From Clavibacter sp. VKM Ac-2872 (lineage in GTDB: Bacteria > Actinomycetota > Actinomycetes > Actinomycetales > Microbacteriaceae), in contig NZ_JADKRR010000001.1 of the NCBI RefSeq assembly GCF_015351105.1, positions 1,035,069 through 1,099,068 on the forward strand: 64,000 nucleotides of DNA, read 5' to 3'. Made by a program: the position numbers and the translations under genes. Below the pieces are notes generated by a model. That model saw only the letters and a list, made by a program, of their open reading frames with translations, did no database searches and was not told where the DNA came from. Below, one piece after another: positions 27,868-37,159 of this stretch (its first letter is position 1; each line of letters opens with the position of its first letter).

Positions 27868-29371
27868 CGCCGTGCGCATCGCGACGCGCGTGACCACCGG
27901 GATCGTCGGCGTCGCCGTGCTGGGGGTCGTCGTCACCGGCGCGCTCCTGCTGCCACCCGCCGCGGTCGACGCGAGCGCCCCCTCGGTGCTCGTGACCCCC
28001 GTGGCGACCGACCAGCAGCGCGTCTGCCCCGGCGCGCTCCTCCGCCCGCCCGCGGCCGATGCGGCGTCGACGACGACCGCGGTCGCCGTGGGGAGCGCCG
28101 CCGTGACGACCGGATCCGCGACGACCGGATCGACCGGCACCGCCCCCGCCGTCCGCACCTCGCGCATCCAGGCCCCCGATGTGCAGGGGGCGGCGTCCAG
28201 CGCGCCGTCCGTGCTCGCCGCCGCGGGCGCCGTCGACGACGCGCCGACCGACCTCGCGGGCGCGGCCTCCGAGATCGCGACGCAGGCCGACCTGGCCGGG
28301 CTCGCCGCCGCGTCGTGCTCCGAGGCCACCGCCGACGCGTGGCTCGTGGGCGGCGCCACGACCACCGGCCGCACCACGTTCGTCGTGCTCGACAACCCGT
28401 CCGGCGTCTCCTCCACCGTCGACCTCGCCATCACGGGCGAGGACGGGGCCGTCAGCGCACCCGGCGCCAGCGGGATCTCGGTCCCGGCCGGCGGTCGCCG
28501 CGTGCTCAGCCTCGCGGGCCTCGCCCCGGACCTCTCCTCCCCGGCCGTGCACGTCCAGAGCCGCGGCGGCCAGGTCGTCGCCCGGCTCGAGCAGAGCACG
28601 GTCCGCGGGCTGCTCGCAGGCGGCGTCGACTGGATCGGTCCTGCCGCCTCCCCGGCCACCGCCCTCACCATGACCGGCCTCCGCATCGACTCGCAGGCCG
28701 CGCCCGTCGCGCCCGTCGACGGCCAGGATGCGGCCGCCGACGACGAGGGCGGATCGGCGCCCGGAACGGGCTCGGATGCCGGCCCCGAGCCCGACCGCAC
28801 GACGGCGGTGCGGATCCTGGCCCCCGGGACCGAGGACGCGGACGTCAGCGTGAGCGTCACCCCCGAGGAGGGCACCGACGGCACGGGCACCACCTTCACG
28901 GTGCAGGTCGACGCAGGACGCACGGTCGACGTGCCGGTCGCCGACCTCACGGACGGGCGCTACGCGGTGACCGTGCAGAGCTCGGTCCCGGTCACGGCGG
29001 CCGTCCGCAGCGTGTCCGGCGCGGCCGAGAGCGGCGCGACCGACTTCGCGTGGCTGCCGTCAGCCGAGGCGCTCACGCGGGACGCGCTCGTCTCGGTGCC
29101 CGCGGGCCCGGCACCGCTCCTGCACCTGCGGAACGCTGGGGACCAGCCGGCCGCCGTCACCGCGCGGCCGACCGACGGCTCCGCGGCGGTGTCGCTCGAC
29201 GTGCCCGCGGGATCCGAGGTCTCGGCCGCCGTCGAGGGCGGGCGCACCTACCTGCTCGAGGGGGCCACGGGCCTCACGGCGACCGTCACGCTCGCCGAGC
29301 CCGGGCGATCCGCTGCCCTTCCCGTCGTGCCGGTCCTGCCCGCCGCCGACCCGCTGCGCGTCCACCCCTGA
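27854..29371 (+). CDS. DUF5719-like membrane-anchored exported protein
   Basis: This 505-residue protein has one N-terminal hydrophobic segment (about 16-38) after a basic start, consistent with a signal anchor or uncleaved signal peptide. The rest is Ala-, Thr-, Val- and Gly-rich beta-type sequence with Gly-Ser-Thr linkers around 65-90. TFVVLDNPSGVSSTVDLAITGEDG and VPAGGRRVLSLAGLAPDL look like immunoglobulin-like strands, as in the DUF5719 family. Its ATG has AGGAGGA four bases upstream and lies inside the glycosyltransferase gene (14-base overlap), so the two are translationally coupled and probably act together outside the membrane. The molecular role is unknown. Confidence 0.7.
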   Translation: MARRDAVRIATRVTTGIVGVAVLGVVVTGALLLPPAAVDASAPSVLVTPVATDQQRVCPGALLRPPAADAASTTTAVAVGSAAVTTGSATTGSTGTAPAVRTSRIQAPDVQGAASSAPSVLAAAGAVDDAPTDLAGAASEIATQADLAGLAAASCSEATADAWLVGGATTTGRTTFVVLDNPSGVSSTVDLAITGEDGAVSAPGASGISVPAGGRRVLSLAGLAPDLSSPAVHVQSRGGQVVARLEQSTVRGLLAGGVDWIGPAASPATALTMTGLRIDSQAAPVAPVDGQDAAADDEGGSAPGTGSDAGPEPDRTTAVRILAPGTEDADVSVSVTPEEGTDGTGTTFTVQVDAGRTVDVPVADLTDGRYAVTVQSSVPVTAAVRSVSGAAESGATDFAWLPSAEALTRDALVSVPAGPAPLLHLRNAGDQPAAVTARPTDGSAAVSLDVPAGSEVSAAVEGGRTYLLEGATGLTATVTLAEPGRSAALPVVPVLPAADPLRVHP

Positions 29372-29383
29372 CGCCGAGCGCGA

Positions 29384-29419
29384 CGTCCGCCGGACCGCGG
29401 CGCGCGCGTCCGGCGGACG
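29384..29419. terminator. bidirectional hairpin between convergent genes
   Basis: Positions 29384-29395 pair perfectly with 29408-29419 (12 bp, 12-base loop). It sits between the stops of the DUF5719-like gene and the convergent zincin-like gene and could serve both strands. Confidence 0.6.
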
Positions 29420-29444
29420 CCTGGCACCCGTTCGGGATCCGCGC

Positions 29445-29888
29445 CTAGTGCGGGTCGTACCTGTCGGGGGCGAGGTCCCACGGGTCCTTGCCGAGCAGCT
29501 CGGCGACCGCGCGGTACACGCAGCCCTCGACGAGCGCCCGCTGGTGGTACGCGTCGTCCTCGTGGAGGTGGGCGAGGCGCTCGATCGGGAGCCGGTAGAA
29601 GATGACGCGGCGCTCGTCGGCGAGGACGCTCCAGCGGTCGATGCCGTCCCGCTCGCTGTTGTCGGCGGGCAGCGCGGCCACCTCGAACGAGACGCGGTCG
29701 AGCTCATCGGGCCAGAGGCCGCGGAGGTACTCGGCAGCGGACGCGATGGTCTCGTCGAAGACGTCGGCGCGCGTGCGCAGCACCGGCAGCTCCGGCCCGG
29801 TGACGGGGGAGCGGAGGCCGCGGCCGTGCCGATCCCGCCAGGATCCCCGGATGGAGACGTGGCCTCCCCGGCGGCGCGATCGTGGCAT
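29445..29888 (-). CDS. metallopeptidase-family (zincin-like) protein lacking HExxH
   Basis: This 147-residue protein matches the small zincin-like group found next to whiB2 and DUF3499 genes (Rv3259 in M. tuberculosis by position). The conserved parts are FDETIASAAEYLRGLWPDELDRVSFEVAALP, VIFYRLPIERLAHLHEDDAY and VEGCVYRAVAELLGKDPWDLAP. In active relatives the last segment contains the zinc-binding HExxH; here the aligned stretch reads EGCVYRA, so the metal site is missing. It is therefore probably a non-enzymatic protein or uses another site. It is divergent from the DUF3499 gene with a 44-base gap. The start at 29888 is the longest reasonable one; a shorter start is possible. Confidence 0.7.
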   Translation of the reverse strand: MPRSRRRGGHVSIRGSWRDRHGRGLRSPVTGPELPVLRTRADVFDETIASAAEYLRGLWPDELDRVSFEVAALPADNSERDGIDRWSVLADERRVIFYRLPIERLAHLHEDDAYHQRALVEGCVYRAVAELLGKDPWDLAPDRYDPH

Positions 29889-29917
29889 GGCCCCATCGTA
29901 CCGGCCGGGGTCGGCGG

Positions 29918-29923
29918 TAGTGT
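29918..29923 (+). promoter_or_regulatory. candidate -10 element of the DUF3499 gene
   Basis: TAGTGT ends nine bases before the ATG at 29933 within the 44-base divergent gap, which predicts a leader of only two or three bases. No -35 element was identified. Confidence 0.35.
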
Positions 29924-29932
29924 GGGCCCGAC

Positions 29933-30148
29933 ATGACGAACAGGCCCTGCTCCCGCGTCGGCTGCACCGGCGGCGCCACGACCACGCTCACCTACGTCTA
30001 CGCGGACTCGATGGCCGTCCTCGGTCCCCTCAGCCACGACTCCGAGCCGCACAGCTACGACCTCTGCGACCGCCACGCGGCCCGCCTCTCGGCCCCGCAG
30101 GGCTGGCAGATCGTCCGGCACGGCGTCCTCGGTGAGGTAGGTTCCTGA
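29933..30148 (+). CDS. DUF3499 small zinc-site protein
   Basis: This 71-residue protein has cysteines in CSRVGC near the start and a LCDRHAARL motif (Cys-x2-His) in the middle, a likely zinc-binding cluster. It matches the DUF3499 family, whose M. tuberculosis member (Rv3258c) lies beside manB. Two bases separate its stop from the phosphomannomutase ATG, so the two are probably translated from one mRNA. Function is unknown. Confidence 0.85.
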   Translation: MTNRPCSRVGCTGGATTTLTYVYADSMAVLGPLSHDSEPHSYDLCDRHAARLSAPQGWQIVRHGVLGEVGS

Positions 30149-30150
30149 GC

Positions 30151-31578
30151 ATGACGACGACTGCCGCCGAGACGCTGACCGCCATCGTGAAGACCTACGA
30201 CGTGCGAGGTCTCGTCGGGAGCCAGCTCACCGAGGAGCTGGTCACGGCCCTCGGCGCCGGCTTCGTCGACGAGCTCGGCGCCGCTGGCGGCGAGATCGTC
30301 GTGGGCCACGACATGCGCGACTCCTCGCCGTCGTTCGCCCGGGCCTTCGCCCGGGGCGCCACGGCGCGCGGCGGGAACGTCCTCCTCATCGGGCTCTGCT
30401 CGACGGACGAGACCTACTTCGCGTCGGGATCCCTCGACGCCCCCGCGGTCATGTTCACCGCGAGCCACAACCCGGCCACGTACAACGGCCTCAAGTTCTC
30501 CCGCGCCGGCGCCCAGGGCATCAGCCTCGACACGGGCCTCGCCGCCATCCGCGACCGCGCCATCGGCTTCCTGTCGGACGGCATCGCCCCCGTCGAGCCG
30601 GCGGGGGAGGTGCGCGAGCGCGACGTGCTCGCCGACTACGCGGGCTACCTCCGCCAGCTCGTCGACCTCGCCGGGATCCGTCCGCTGCGCGTCGTGGTCG
30701 ACGCCGGCAACGGCATGGGCGGCATGACCGTCCCCGCCGTGCTCGGCACCGCGGCCGGCCTGCCGGAGCTGCCCATCGAGATCATCCCGCTGTACTTCGA
30801 GCTCGACGGCACCTTCCCGAACCACGAGGCGAACCCCCTCGAGCCCGCCAACCTGGTCGACCTGCAGAAGGCGGTCGTCGAGCACGGCGCCGACCTCGGC
30901 CTCGCCTTCGACGGCGACGCGGACCGCTGCTTCGTCGTGGACGAGAAGGGGCAGGCGGTCACGCCCAGCGCCGTCGCCGCCATCGTCGCGCTCCGCGAGA
31001 TCTCACGCGTGAAGGCGCAGTCGCCTGGCGAGGAGGTCACGGTGCTGCACAACCTCATCACCTCGCGCATCGTGCCGGAGACCATCGAGGCGGCGGGCGC
31101 CACGGCCGTCCGCACGCGCGTCGGCCACTCGCTCATCAAGGACCAGATGGCCGCCACGGGCGCCGTCTTCGGCGGCGAGCACTCCGCGCACTACTACTTC
31201 CGCGACTTCTGGGGCGCCGACAACGGCATGCTCGCCGCCATGCACCTGCTCGCCGAGTTCGGCCAGACCGACGGCCTCATGTCCGACCTCTCGGCGCGCT
31301 ACACGCCGTACGCGCTGTCGGGCGAGATCAACAGCACGGTCGACGACGTGCCGGCCGCCTACGAGCGCATCGTCGAGGCCTTCCGCGGACGCGGCGAGTT
31401 CGACGAGCTCGACGGCCTCACGGTCGACGGCCCGGTCGGCGACGACGGGTCGTTCTGGTGGTTCAGCGTCCGGCCCTCGAACACCGAGCCGCTGCTGCGC
31501 CTGAACGTCGAGGCGTCGACCGAGGAGAAGATGGCCGCCCTCCGCGACGAGCTCCTGGGGCTGATCCGCGGGGCCTGA
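30151..31578 (+). CDS. manB: phosphomannomutase/phosphoglucomutase
   Basis: This 475-residue alpha-D-phosphohexomutase converts mannose-6-phosphate to mannose-1-phosphate for GDP-mannose synthesis. It shows the phosphoserine loop FTASHNPATYNGLK (Ser105), the metal loop FDGDADRCFVVDEKG (Asp254, 256, 258), the sugar-binding GGEHSAHYYF and the phosphate-binding RPSNTEPLLRLNVE. It follows the DUF3499 gene by two bases. Together with manA at 21928 it supplies activated mannose. A -10-like TAGGTT at 30138-30143 may give an additional internal promoter. Confidence 0.93.
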   Translation: MTTTAAETLTAIVKTYDVRGLVGSQLTEELVTALGAGFVDELGAAGGEIVVGHDMRDSSPSFARAFARGATARGGNVLLIGLCSTDETYFASGSLDAPAVMFTASHNPATYNGLKFSRAGAQGISLDTGLAAIRDRAIGFLSDGIAPVEPAGEVRERDVLADYAGYLRQLVDLAGIRPLRVVVDAGNGMGGMTVPAVLGTAAGLPELPIEIIPLYFELDGTFPNHEANPLEPANLVDLQKAVVEHGADLGLAFDGDADRCFVVDEKGQAVTPSAVAAIVALREISRVKAQSPGEEVTVLHNLITSRIVPETIEAAGATAVRTRVGHSLIKDQMAATGAVFGGEHSAHYYFRDFWGADNGMLAAMHLLAEFGQTDGLMSDLSARYTPYALSGEINSTVDDVPAAYERIVEAFRGRGEFDELDGLTVDGPVGDDGSFWWFSVRPSNTEPLLRLNVEASTEEKMAALRDELLGLIRGA

Positions 31579-31600
31579 TCCCGCGACCCGCACCGCTTCC

Positions 31601-31632
31601 GACGCCGCGTCCCCCTCGAGGGGCGCGGCGTC
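31601..31632 (+). terminator. hairpin terminator after phosphomannomutase
   Basis: GACGCCGCG at 31601-31609 pairs with 31624-31632, and CCCC at 31611-31614 with 31620-31623, around a five-base loop. It separates manB from the copper cassette. Its right side and following bases resemble the hairpin at 36223. Confidence 0.6.
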
Positions 31633-31659
31633 GTCGCGTCCCAGGCTGTGCACGCGGCC

Positions 31660-31700
31660 ATACCCCAGGGGGGTTCCTTCCGGTACCCCCAGGGGGTACC
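31660..31700. promoter_or_regulatory. two CsoR-type copper operators
   Basis: Positions 31682-31700 form a perfect 19-base palindrome, GGTACCCCC-A-GGGGGTACC, like the known CsoR-family operators with G-tracts flanked by TA. A second, less perfect copy, ATACCCCAGGGGGGT, lies at 31660-31674. A TACCAT at 31697-31702 could be the -10, so a bound repressor would occlude the promoter. They precede csoR by about 27 bases. Confidence 0.8.
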
Positions 31701-31726
31701 ATGGACGGGAACGGGAGGTGGCCGCG

Positions 31727-32008
31727 ATGGTCGGGTACAGCGAGGGCAAGGACGACATCCTCAAGCGGCTGCGACGCGCGGAGGGGCAGGTGCGCGGGAT
31801 CGAGCGCATGGTCGAGTCCGACACCTACTGCATCGACGTGCTCACGCAGGTCTCCGCCGTCACGCGCGCCATGGAGACCGTCGCGCTGAAGCTGCTCGAC
31901 GACCACCTCGCCCACTGCCTCGCGGAGGCCGCGAGCGAGGGCGGCCAGGTCGCGGACGACAAGGTGCGCGAGGCCTCCGCGGCCATCGCGCGGCTCGTCC
32001 GGTCCTGA
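31727..32008 (+). CDS. csoR: copper-sensing repressor CsoR
   Basis: This 93-residue all-helical regulator has the Cu(I) ligands Cys35, His60 and Cys64 (Cys...His-x3-Cys) in TYCIDVLTQ and DDHLAHCL, and the DNA-binding surface KRLRRAEGQVRGIERM. CsoR represses copper-efflux genes until Cu(I) binds. The ATG at 31727 was preferred over a GTG at 31718 because GGGAGG lies eight bases before it and the GTG overlaps that site. It heads a csoR-copZ-copA operon directly under two CsoR-type operators, so autoregulation is expected. Confidence 0.93.
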   Translation: MVGYSEGKDDILKRLRRAEGQVRGIERMVESDTYCIDVLTQVSAVTRAMETVALKLLDDHLAHCLAEAASEGGQVADDKVREASAAIARLVRS

Positions 32009-32050
32009 TCCGCCGTGCCCATCGACATCGCACGACCCGAAGGAGTCCCC

Positions 32051-32266
32051 ATGACCACCACGACCTTCCCCGTCACCGGCATGACCTGCGCGCACTGCGT
32101 CGCGAGCGTCACCGAGGAGGTCGGCGAACTGCCGGGCGTCGCGTCCGTGGCCGTCGACCTCGTCGTCGGCGGCGCGTCCACCGTCACCGTCGAGAGCGAG
32201 CGGCCGCTCGACCCCGCGGCCGTGCGCGCCGCGGTCGACGAGGCCGGGTACGTCGCGGGGCTCTGA
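32051..32266 (+). CDS. copZ: copper chaperone, CopZ-like heavy-metal-associated domain
   Basis: This 71-residue single HMA domain has the metal-binding GMTCAHC near residue 10 and the ferredoxin-like betaalphabeta repeat pattern expected of CopZ. It would carry Cu(I) to the CopA ATPase encoded one base downstream. The ATG at 32051 follows AGGAG at 32041-32045; an earlier in-frame GTG at 32015 would add 12 residues without support. Confidence 0.92.
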   Translation: MTTTTFPVTGMTCAHCVASVTEEVGELPGVASVAVDLVVGGASTVTVESERPLDPAAVRAAVDEAGYVAGL

Positions 32267-32267
32267 C

Positions 32268-34658
32268 ATGACCGACCCCGCATCCGGATCCGGACCCGCC
32301 GCGGGTCCCGTCGCCGCGCCGGCCGAGGACGGCGTGGTGCTGACGCGCGTCGACCTCGACGTGCAGGGCATGACGTGCGCATCGTGCGCGATGCGGATCG
32401 AGCGGAAGCTCGGCCGGATGCCCGGGGTCGAGGCCGCCGTGAACTACGCCACCCGTCGGGCGCGCGTGCAGCTGCCCGCGGGCACGAGCGTCGAGGACGC
32501 GATCCGCACGATCGAGCGCACGGGGTACCGGGCGTCCGAGCGCGCCGGATGGGGGAGCGCGCCGACGGACGGCGTCGCGTCCGTCCCCGCCGTCCCTGCT
32601 GCGCCCGAGGTCCCGGTGGTGCCCGAGCCCCCGGCGGTGCGCGCGGTCGCCGCTCCGCCCGTCCGGGACGCCGTCGCCGCCCGCCGCCCCGACGCCGACG
32701 AGCTCGCGCTCCGGCAGCGCCTCGTGGTGTCCGCGGCGCTCACGGTCCCCGTGTTCCTCATGGCGATGGTCCCCGCGCTCCAGTTCCGCGACTGGCAGTG
32801 GCTGTCGCTCGCCCTCGCCGCGCCCGTCGCGGTGTGGGGCGCCTGGCCGTTCCACCGGTCGGCTGCCATCAACGCGCGCCACGGCGGCGTGGGCATGGAC
32901 ACGCTCGTGAGCATCGGCGTCGCGGCCGCGTTCCTGTGGTCGCTGTACGCGCTCTTCCTCGGCGACGCGGGCGAGCCCGGCATGCGCATGACCATGAGCC
33001 TCGTCTCGGAGCCCGGCGGGGGATCCGGGGACGTCTACCTCGAGGTCGCCGCGGCCGTCACCGTCTTCCTCCTGGGCGGCCGCTACCTGGAGGCGCGGGC
33101 CGCCCGCGCGTCCGGCGCCGCCCTCGCCGCGCTCCTCGACCTCGCGGCCAAGGACGTGGCCGTGGTGCGCGACGGCGTCGAGGCGCGGATCCCCATCCGC
33201 GACCTCCGCGTCGGCGCGGAGTTCGTCGTGCGGCCGGGCGAGCGGATCGCGACCGACGGCGTGGTCGTCGACGGATCCGGCGCCGTCGACCGCTCGCTCC
33301 TCACGGGCGAGTCCCTGCCGGCGGAGGTCGGCCCCGGCGACGAGGTCACGGGCGCCACCCTCAACGCCGGCGGCCGCCTGCTCGTGCGCGCGACGCGCGT
33401 GGGGGAGGAGACCCGCCTCGCCCGCATGGCCGCGCTCGTGGAGGAGGCGCAGACCGGCAAGGCCCGGATCCAGCGCCTCGCCGACCGCGTGTCGGCCGTC
33501 TTCGTGCCCGTCGTGCTCGTGCTCGCCGTCGGCACGCTCGTCGGCTGGCTGCTGCTCGGCTTCGCGCCCGAGGCCGCGTTCACGGCGGCGGTCGCGACGC
33601 TCATCATCGCCTGCCCGTGCGCCCTCGGCCTCGCGACGCCGACCGCGCTCCTCGTGGGCACGGGCCGCGGCGCGCAGCTCGGGATCCTCATCACCGGTCC
33701 CGAGGTGCTCGAGTCGACCCGCCGCATCGACACGGTGCTGCTCGACAAGACCGGCACGGTCACGACGGGCGTCATGTCACTCGTGCGCGCGGTCCCCGCG
33801 GCCGGCGTCGACGCCGACGAGCTCGTCCGCGTCGCCGCCGCCCTCGAGCAGCGCTCCGAGCACCCGATCGCGCGCGCCGTCGTCGAGGCCGCGGGCGCTG
33901 GGTCCCTGCCCGAGGTGTCCGGGTTCGTCGCGACCGCGGGCCTCGGCGTGCACGGCGTGGTGGACGGCCGCGCGGTCGCCGTCGGCCGACCGGCGTGGCT
34001 CGCCGACGCCTGGTCCGCCGAGCCGGACGCCGCGCTCACCGCGGCGCTGCGGGACGCCGAGGCGGGAGGATCCACCGTCGTCGCGGTCGCGTGGGACGGC
34101 GCCGTGCGCGGCGTCCTCGCCGTCGCCGACACCGTCAAGCCCACGAGCGCCGAGGCCGTCCGCCGGATCCGCGCGCTCGGCCTCCGCCCCGTCCTCCTCA
34201 CGGGCGACACCGCGGGCGCCGCGCACCGCGTCGCCGCGGAGGTCGGCATCGACGAGGTGATCGCGGGTGTCCTCCCCGAGGGCAAGCTCGATGCCGTGCG
34301 CCACCTGCAGGCCGAGGGCCGCGTGGTCGCGATGGTCGGCGACGGCGTGAACGACGCCGCCGCCCTCGCGCAGGCCGACCTCGGGATCGCGATGGGCACG
34401 GGCACCGACGCGGCCATCGAGGCGGGCGACATCACGATCGTCCGCGGCGACCTCGTGCTCGTGGCCGACGCCGTGCGGCTCGCCCGGCGCACGCTCGGCA
34501 CGATCCGCGGCAACCTGTTCTGGGCCTTCGCCTACAACGCGGCCGCGATCCCGGTCGCCATGCTGGGCCTCCTCGACCCGCTCCTGGCCGGGCTCGCGAT
34601 GGCGCTCTCGTCGGTCTTCGTCGTCACCAACAGCCTGCGTCTGCGGTCCTTCCGCTAG
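32268..34658 (+). CDS. copA: Cu(I)-exporting P-type ATPase CopA
   Basis: This 796-residue P1B ATPase exports Cu(I) using ATP. It has one N-terminal HMA domain with GMTCASC (Cys37, Cys40), a Pro-Ala linker to about residue 145, the phosphatase motif TGES, the transmembrane CPC (around Cys449), the phosphorylated DKTGTVTTG (Asp493), an [13 protein letters not shown] nucleotide-site segment with the HP dipeptide, and the hinge [10 protein letters not shown]. Membrane spans are arranged two pairs before the actuator domain, one pair around CPC and one pair at the end. It is co-transcribed with csoR and copZ under the CsoR operators. Confidence 0.95.
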   Translation: MTDPASGSGPAAGPVAAPAEDGVVLTRVDLDVQGMTCASCAMRIERKLGRMPGVEAAVNYATRRARVQLPAGTSVEDAIRTIERTGYRASERAGWGSAPTDGVASVPAVPAAPEVPVVPEPPAVRAVAAPPVRDAVAARRPDADELALRQRLVVSAALTVPVFLMAMVPALQFRDWQWLSLALAAPVAVWGAWPFHRSAAINARHGGVGMDTLVSIGVAAAFLWSLYALFLGDAGEPGMRMTMSLVSEPGGGSGDVYLEVAAAVTVFLLGGRYLEARAARASGAALAALLDLAAKDVAVVRDGVEARIPIRDLRVGAEFVVRPGERIATDGVVVDGSGAVDRSLLTGESLPAEVGPGDEVTGATLNAGGRLLVRATRVGEETRLARMAALVEEAQTGKARIQRLADRVSAVFVPVVLVLAVGTLVGWLLLGFAPEAAFTAAVATLIIACPCALGLATPTALLVGTGRGAQLGILITGPEVLESTRRIDTVLLDKTGTVTTGVMSLVRAVPAAGVDADELVRVAAALEQRSEHPIARAVVEAAGAGSLPEVSGFVATAGLGVHGVVDGRAVAVGRPAWLADAWSAEPDAALTAALRDAEAGGSTVVAVAWDGAVRGVLAVADTVKPTSAEAVRRIRALGLRPVLLTGDTAGAAHRVAAEVGIDEVIAGVLPEGKLDAVRHLQAEGRVVAMVGDGVNDAAALAQADLGIAMGTGTDAAIEAGDITIVRGDLVLVADAVRLARRTLGTIRGNLFWAFAYNAAAIPVAMLGLLDPLLAGLAMALSSVFVVTNSLRLRSFR

Positions 34659-34666
34659 CGGGCGCG

Positions 34667-34689
34667 CGCCCGTCCGTCATCCACGGGCG
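34667..34689 (+). terminator. small hairpin after copA
   Basis: CGCCCGT at 34667-34673 can pair with ACGGGCG at 34683-34689 across a nine-base loop; an overlapping 12-base palindrome GGGCGCGCGCCC lies at 34660-34671. The 62-base gap to the next gene is too short for a large regulatory RNA. Confidence 0.35.
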
Positions 34690-34720
34690 GCCGTCACGCG
34701 TCGGATGCGAGACTGGACGC

Positions 34721-36205
<1,485 letters not shown>

Positions 36206-36222
36206 TCCGCGCGGGTCATGCC

Positions 36223-36258
36223 GACGCCGTCCGTCCCCGCCACGGGACGGGCGGCGTC
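36223..36258. terminator. bidirectional hairpin between ahcY and the RDD gene
   Basis: GACGCCG at 36223-36229 pairs with 36252-36258 and CCGTCCC at 36231-36237 pairs with 36244-36250, with one T-G pair between. It resembles the terminator at 31601, sharing GACGCCG and a CGGCGTCGTCGCGTCC right side. Confidence 0.6.
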
Positions 36259-36273
36259 GTCGCGTCCGGCGGC

Positions 36274-37143
36274 TCAGCCGGGCGTGGATCCGCCGCGCGC
36301 CGGGAACCCGTGCGGGAGCCCCGCGAGGATCGGCTCGAGCGACGCCATGCGGTCGCGCTCCAGCATCAGCGCGCGGTGCTCGCGCTCCCGGCGGACGGCG
36401 CCGACGGCCGTGACGAACGACTCGGGATCCGTGGCGGGCAGGGGCGACACGTGCACCGCGGCCTCGTTCGCCAGCTCCGCCGCGAGGCGCGCGCGGGACG
36501 CCGGCGTCATGGAGGTGCGCTGGGCGAGGAAGCGGGCGAGTCGGCGGCCGAGCGCGTCCGGCAGGCGCCCGACGTCGGCCTCCGACGCCCACGCGACGAG
36601 GTGCGGCGGGACGGGCGGCAGGGGCACCGGATACGCGGGCACCCGCTCGTGCTGCGAGCGGGTGCCGGCCACGAGGTCCCCGAGGCGCTGGGCGCGTGGG
36701 CTGAGGAGGCCCACGAGCGCGGCGAGCCCGCCGAGCGTGAGGTAGATCTCGAGGATCCCGACGAGCGCCCGGGCCACCGCGTGCCGGAGTCCGATGCCGC
36801 CGCCGTCCGCCCGCACGATGCGCGCGCCGACGGCCCACCGCCCGAGCGACCGGCCGCGTGACGCGACCTCCACGACCACCGGCAGCACGACGATCGCGAG
36901 CACGATGGCGGCGATGGCCGCGGCGGCGCCGGACGCGCCGTCGAGGAGGCCCGCCTCGGCGAGCCGCCCGATCAGCAGCAGGAGCAGGAGGCCCACGACC
37001 AGGGAGGCGATCACGTCGATGGCGGCGCCCGCGGCCCGCAGCACGAAGCCCGCGGGACGGACGTCGAGGGCGACGGCCTCGCCGACCACGAGCGCGTCGG
37101 GACCGTCCGAGAGCATCGGGTCGTGCGCGTCGGCTGCCGCCAT
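36274..37143 (-). CDS. RDD-family membrane protein
   Basis: This 289-residue protein has an RDD domain: AGFVLRAAGAAIDVIASL with the Arg and Asp that name the family, two more hydrophobic spans, SLGRWAVGARIV and RLGDLVAGT. The C-terminal 110 residues are soluble, charged and Ala-rich. The ATG at 37143 is preferred to a TTG at 37155. It is divergent from the SpoIIM-like gene with a 16-base gap. RDD and SpoIIM genes are often clustered with DUF58-MoxR operons in Actinobacteria, which supports their belonging to the 42.8-48.3 kb cluster. Function is unknown. Confidence 0.82.
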   Translation of the reverse strand: MAAADAHDPMLSDGPDALVVGEAVALDVRPAGFVLRAAGAAIDVIASLVVGLLLLLLIGRLAEAGLLDGASGAAAAIAAIVLAIVVLPVVVEVASRGRSLGRWAVGARIVRADGGGIGLRHAVARALVGILEIYLTLGGLAALVGLLSPRAQRLGDLVAGTRSQHERVPAYPVPLPPVPPHLVAWASEADVGRLPDALGRRLARFLAQRTSMTPASRARLAAELANEAAVHVSPLPATDPESFVTAVGAVRREREHRALMLERDRMASLEPILAGLPHGFPARGGSTPG

Positions 37144-37146
37144 GCA

Positions 37147-37152
37147 TATAGT
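37147..37152 (+). promoter_or_regulatory. candidate -10 element of the SpoIIM-like gene (leaderless)
   Basis: TATAGT, close to the ideal TATAAT, ends seven bases before the ATG at 37160. With a 16-base intergenic gap, the mRNA would start at or next to the start codon. No ribosome-binding site is present. Confidence 0.5.
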
Positions 37153-37159
37153 CAAGCAG

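Noticed and set aside
24403-28950. 1515-codon open frame on the minus strand
   Set aside because: It lies antisense to the glycosyltransferase fusion and DUF5719-like genes, has no domain resemblance and reflects the lack of stop codons in GC-rich antisense frames.
31718-31726. GTG at 31718 as the csoR start
   Set aside because: It overlaps the GGGAGG ribosome-binding site that is well placed for the ATG at 31727.
34659-34720. SAH-type riboswitch in front of the S-adenosylhomocysteine hydrolase gene
   Set aside because: The gap is only 62 bases, and the only structure seen is a simple hairpin better read as the copA terminator.
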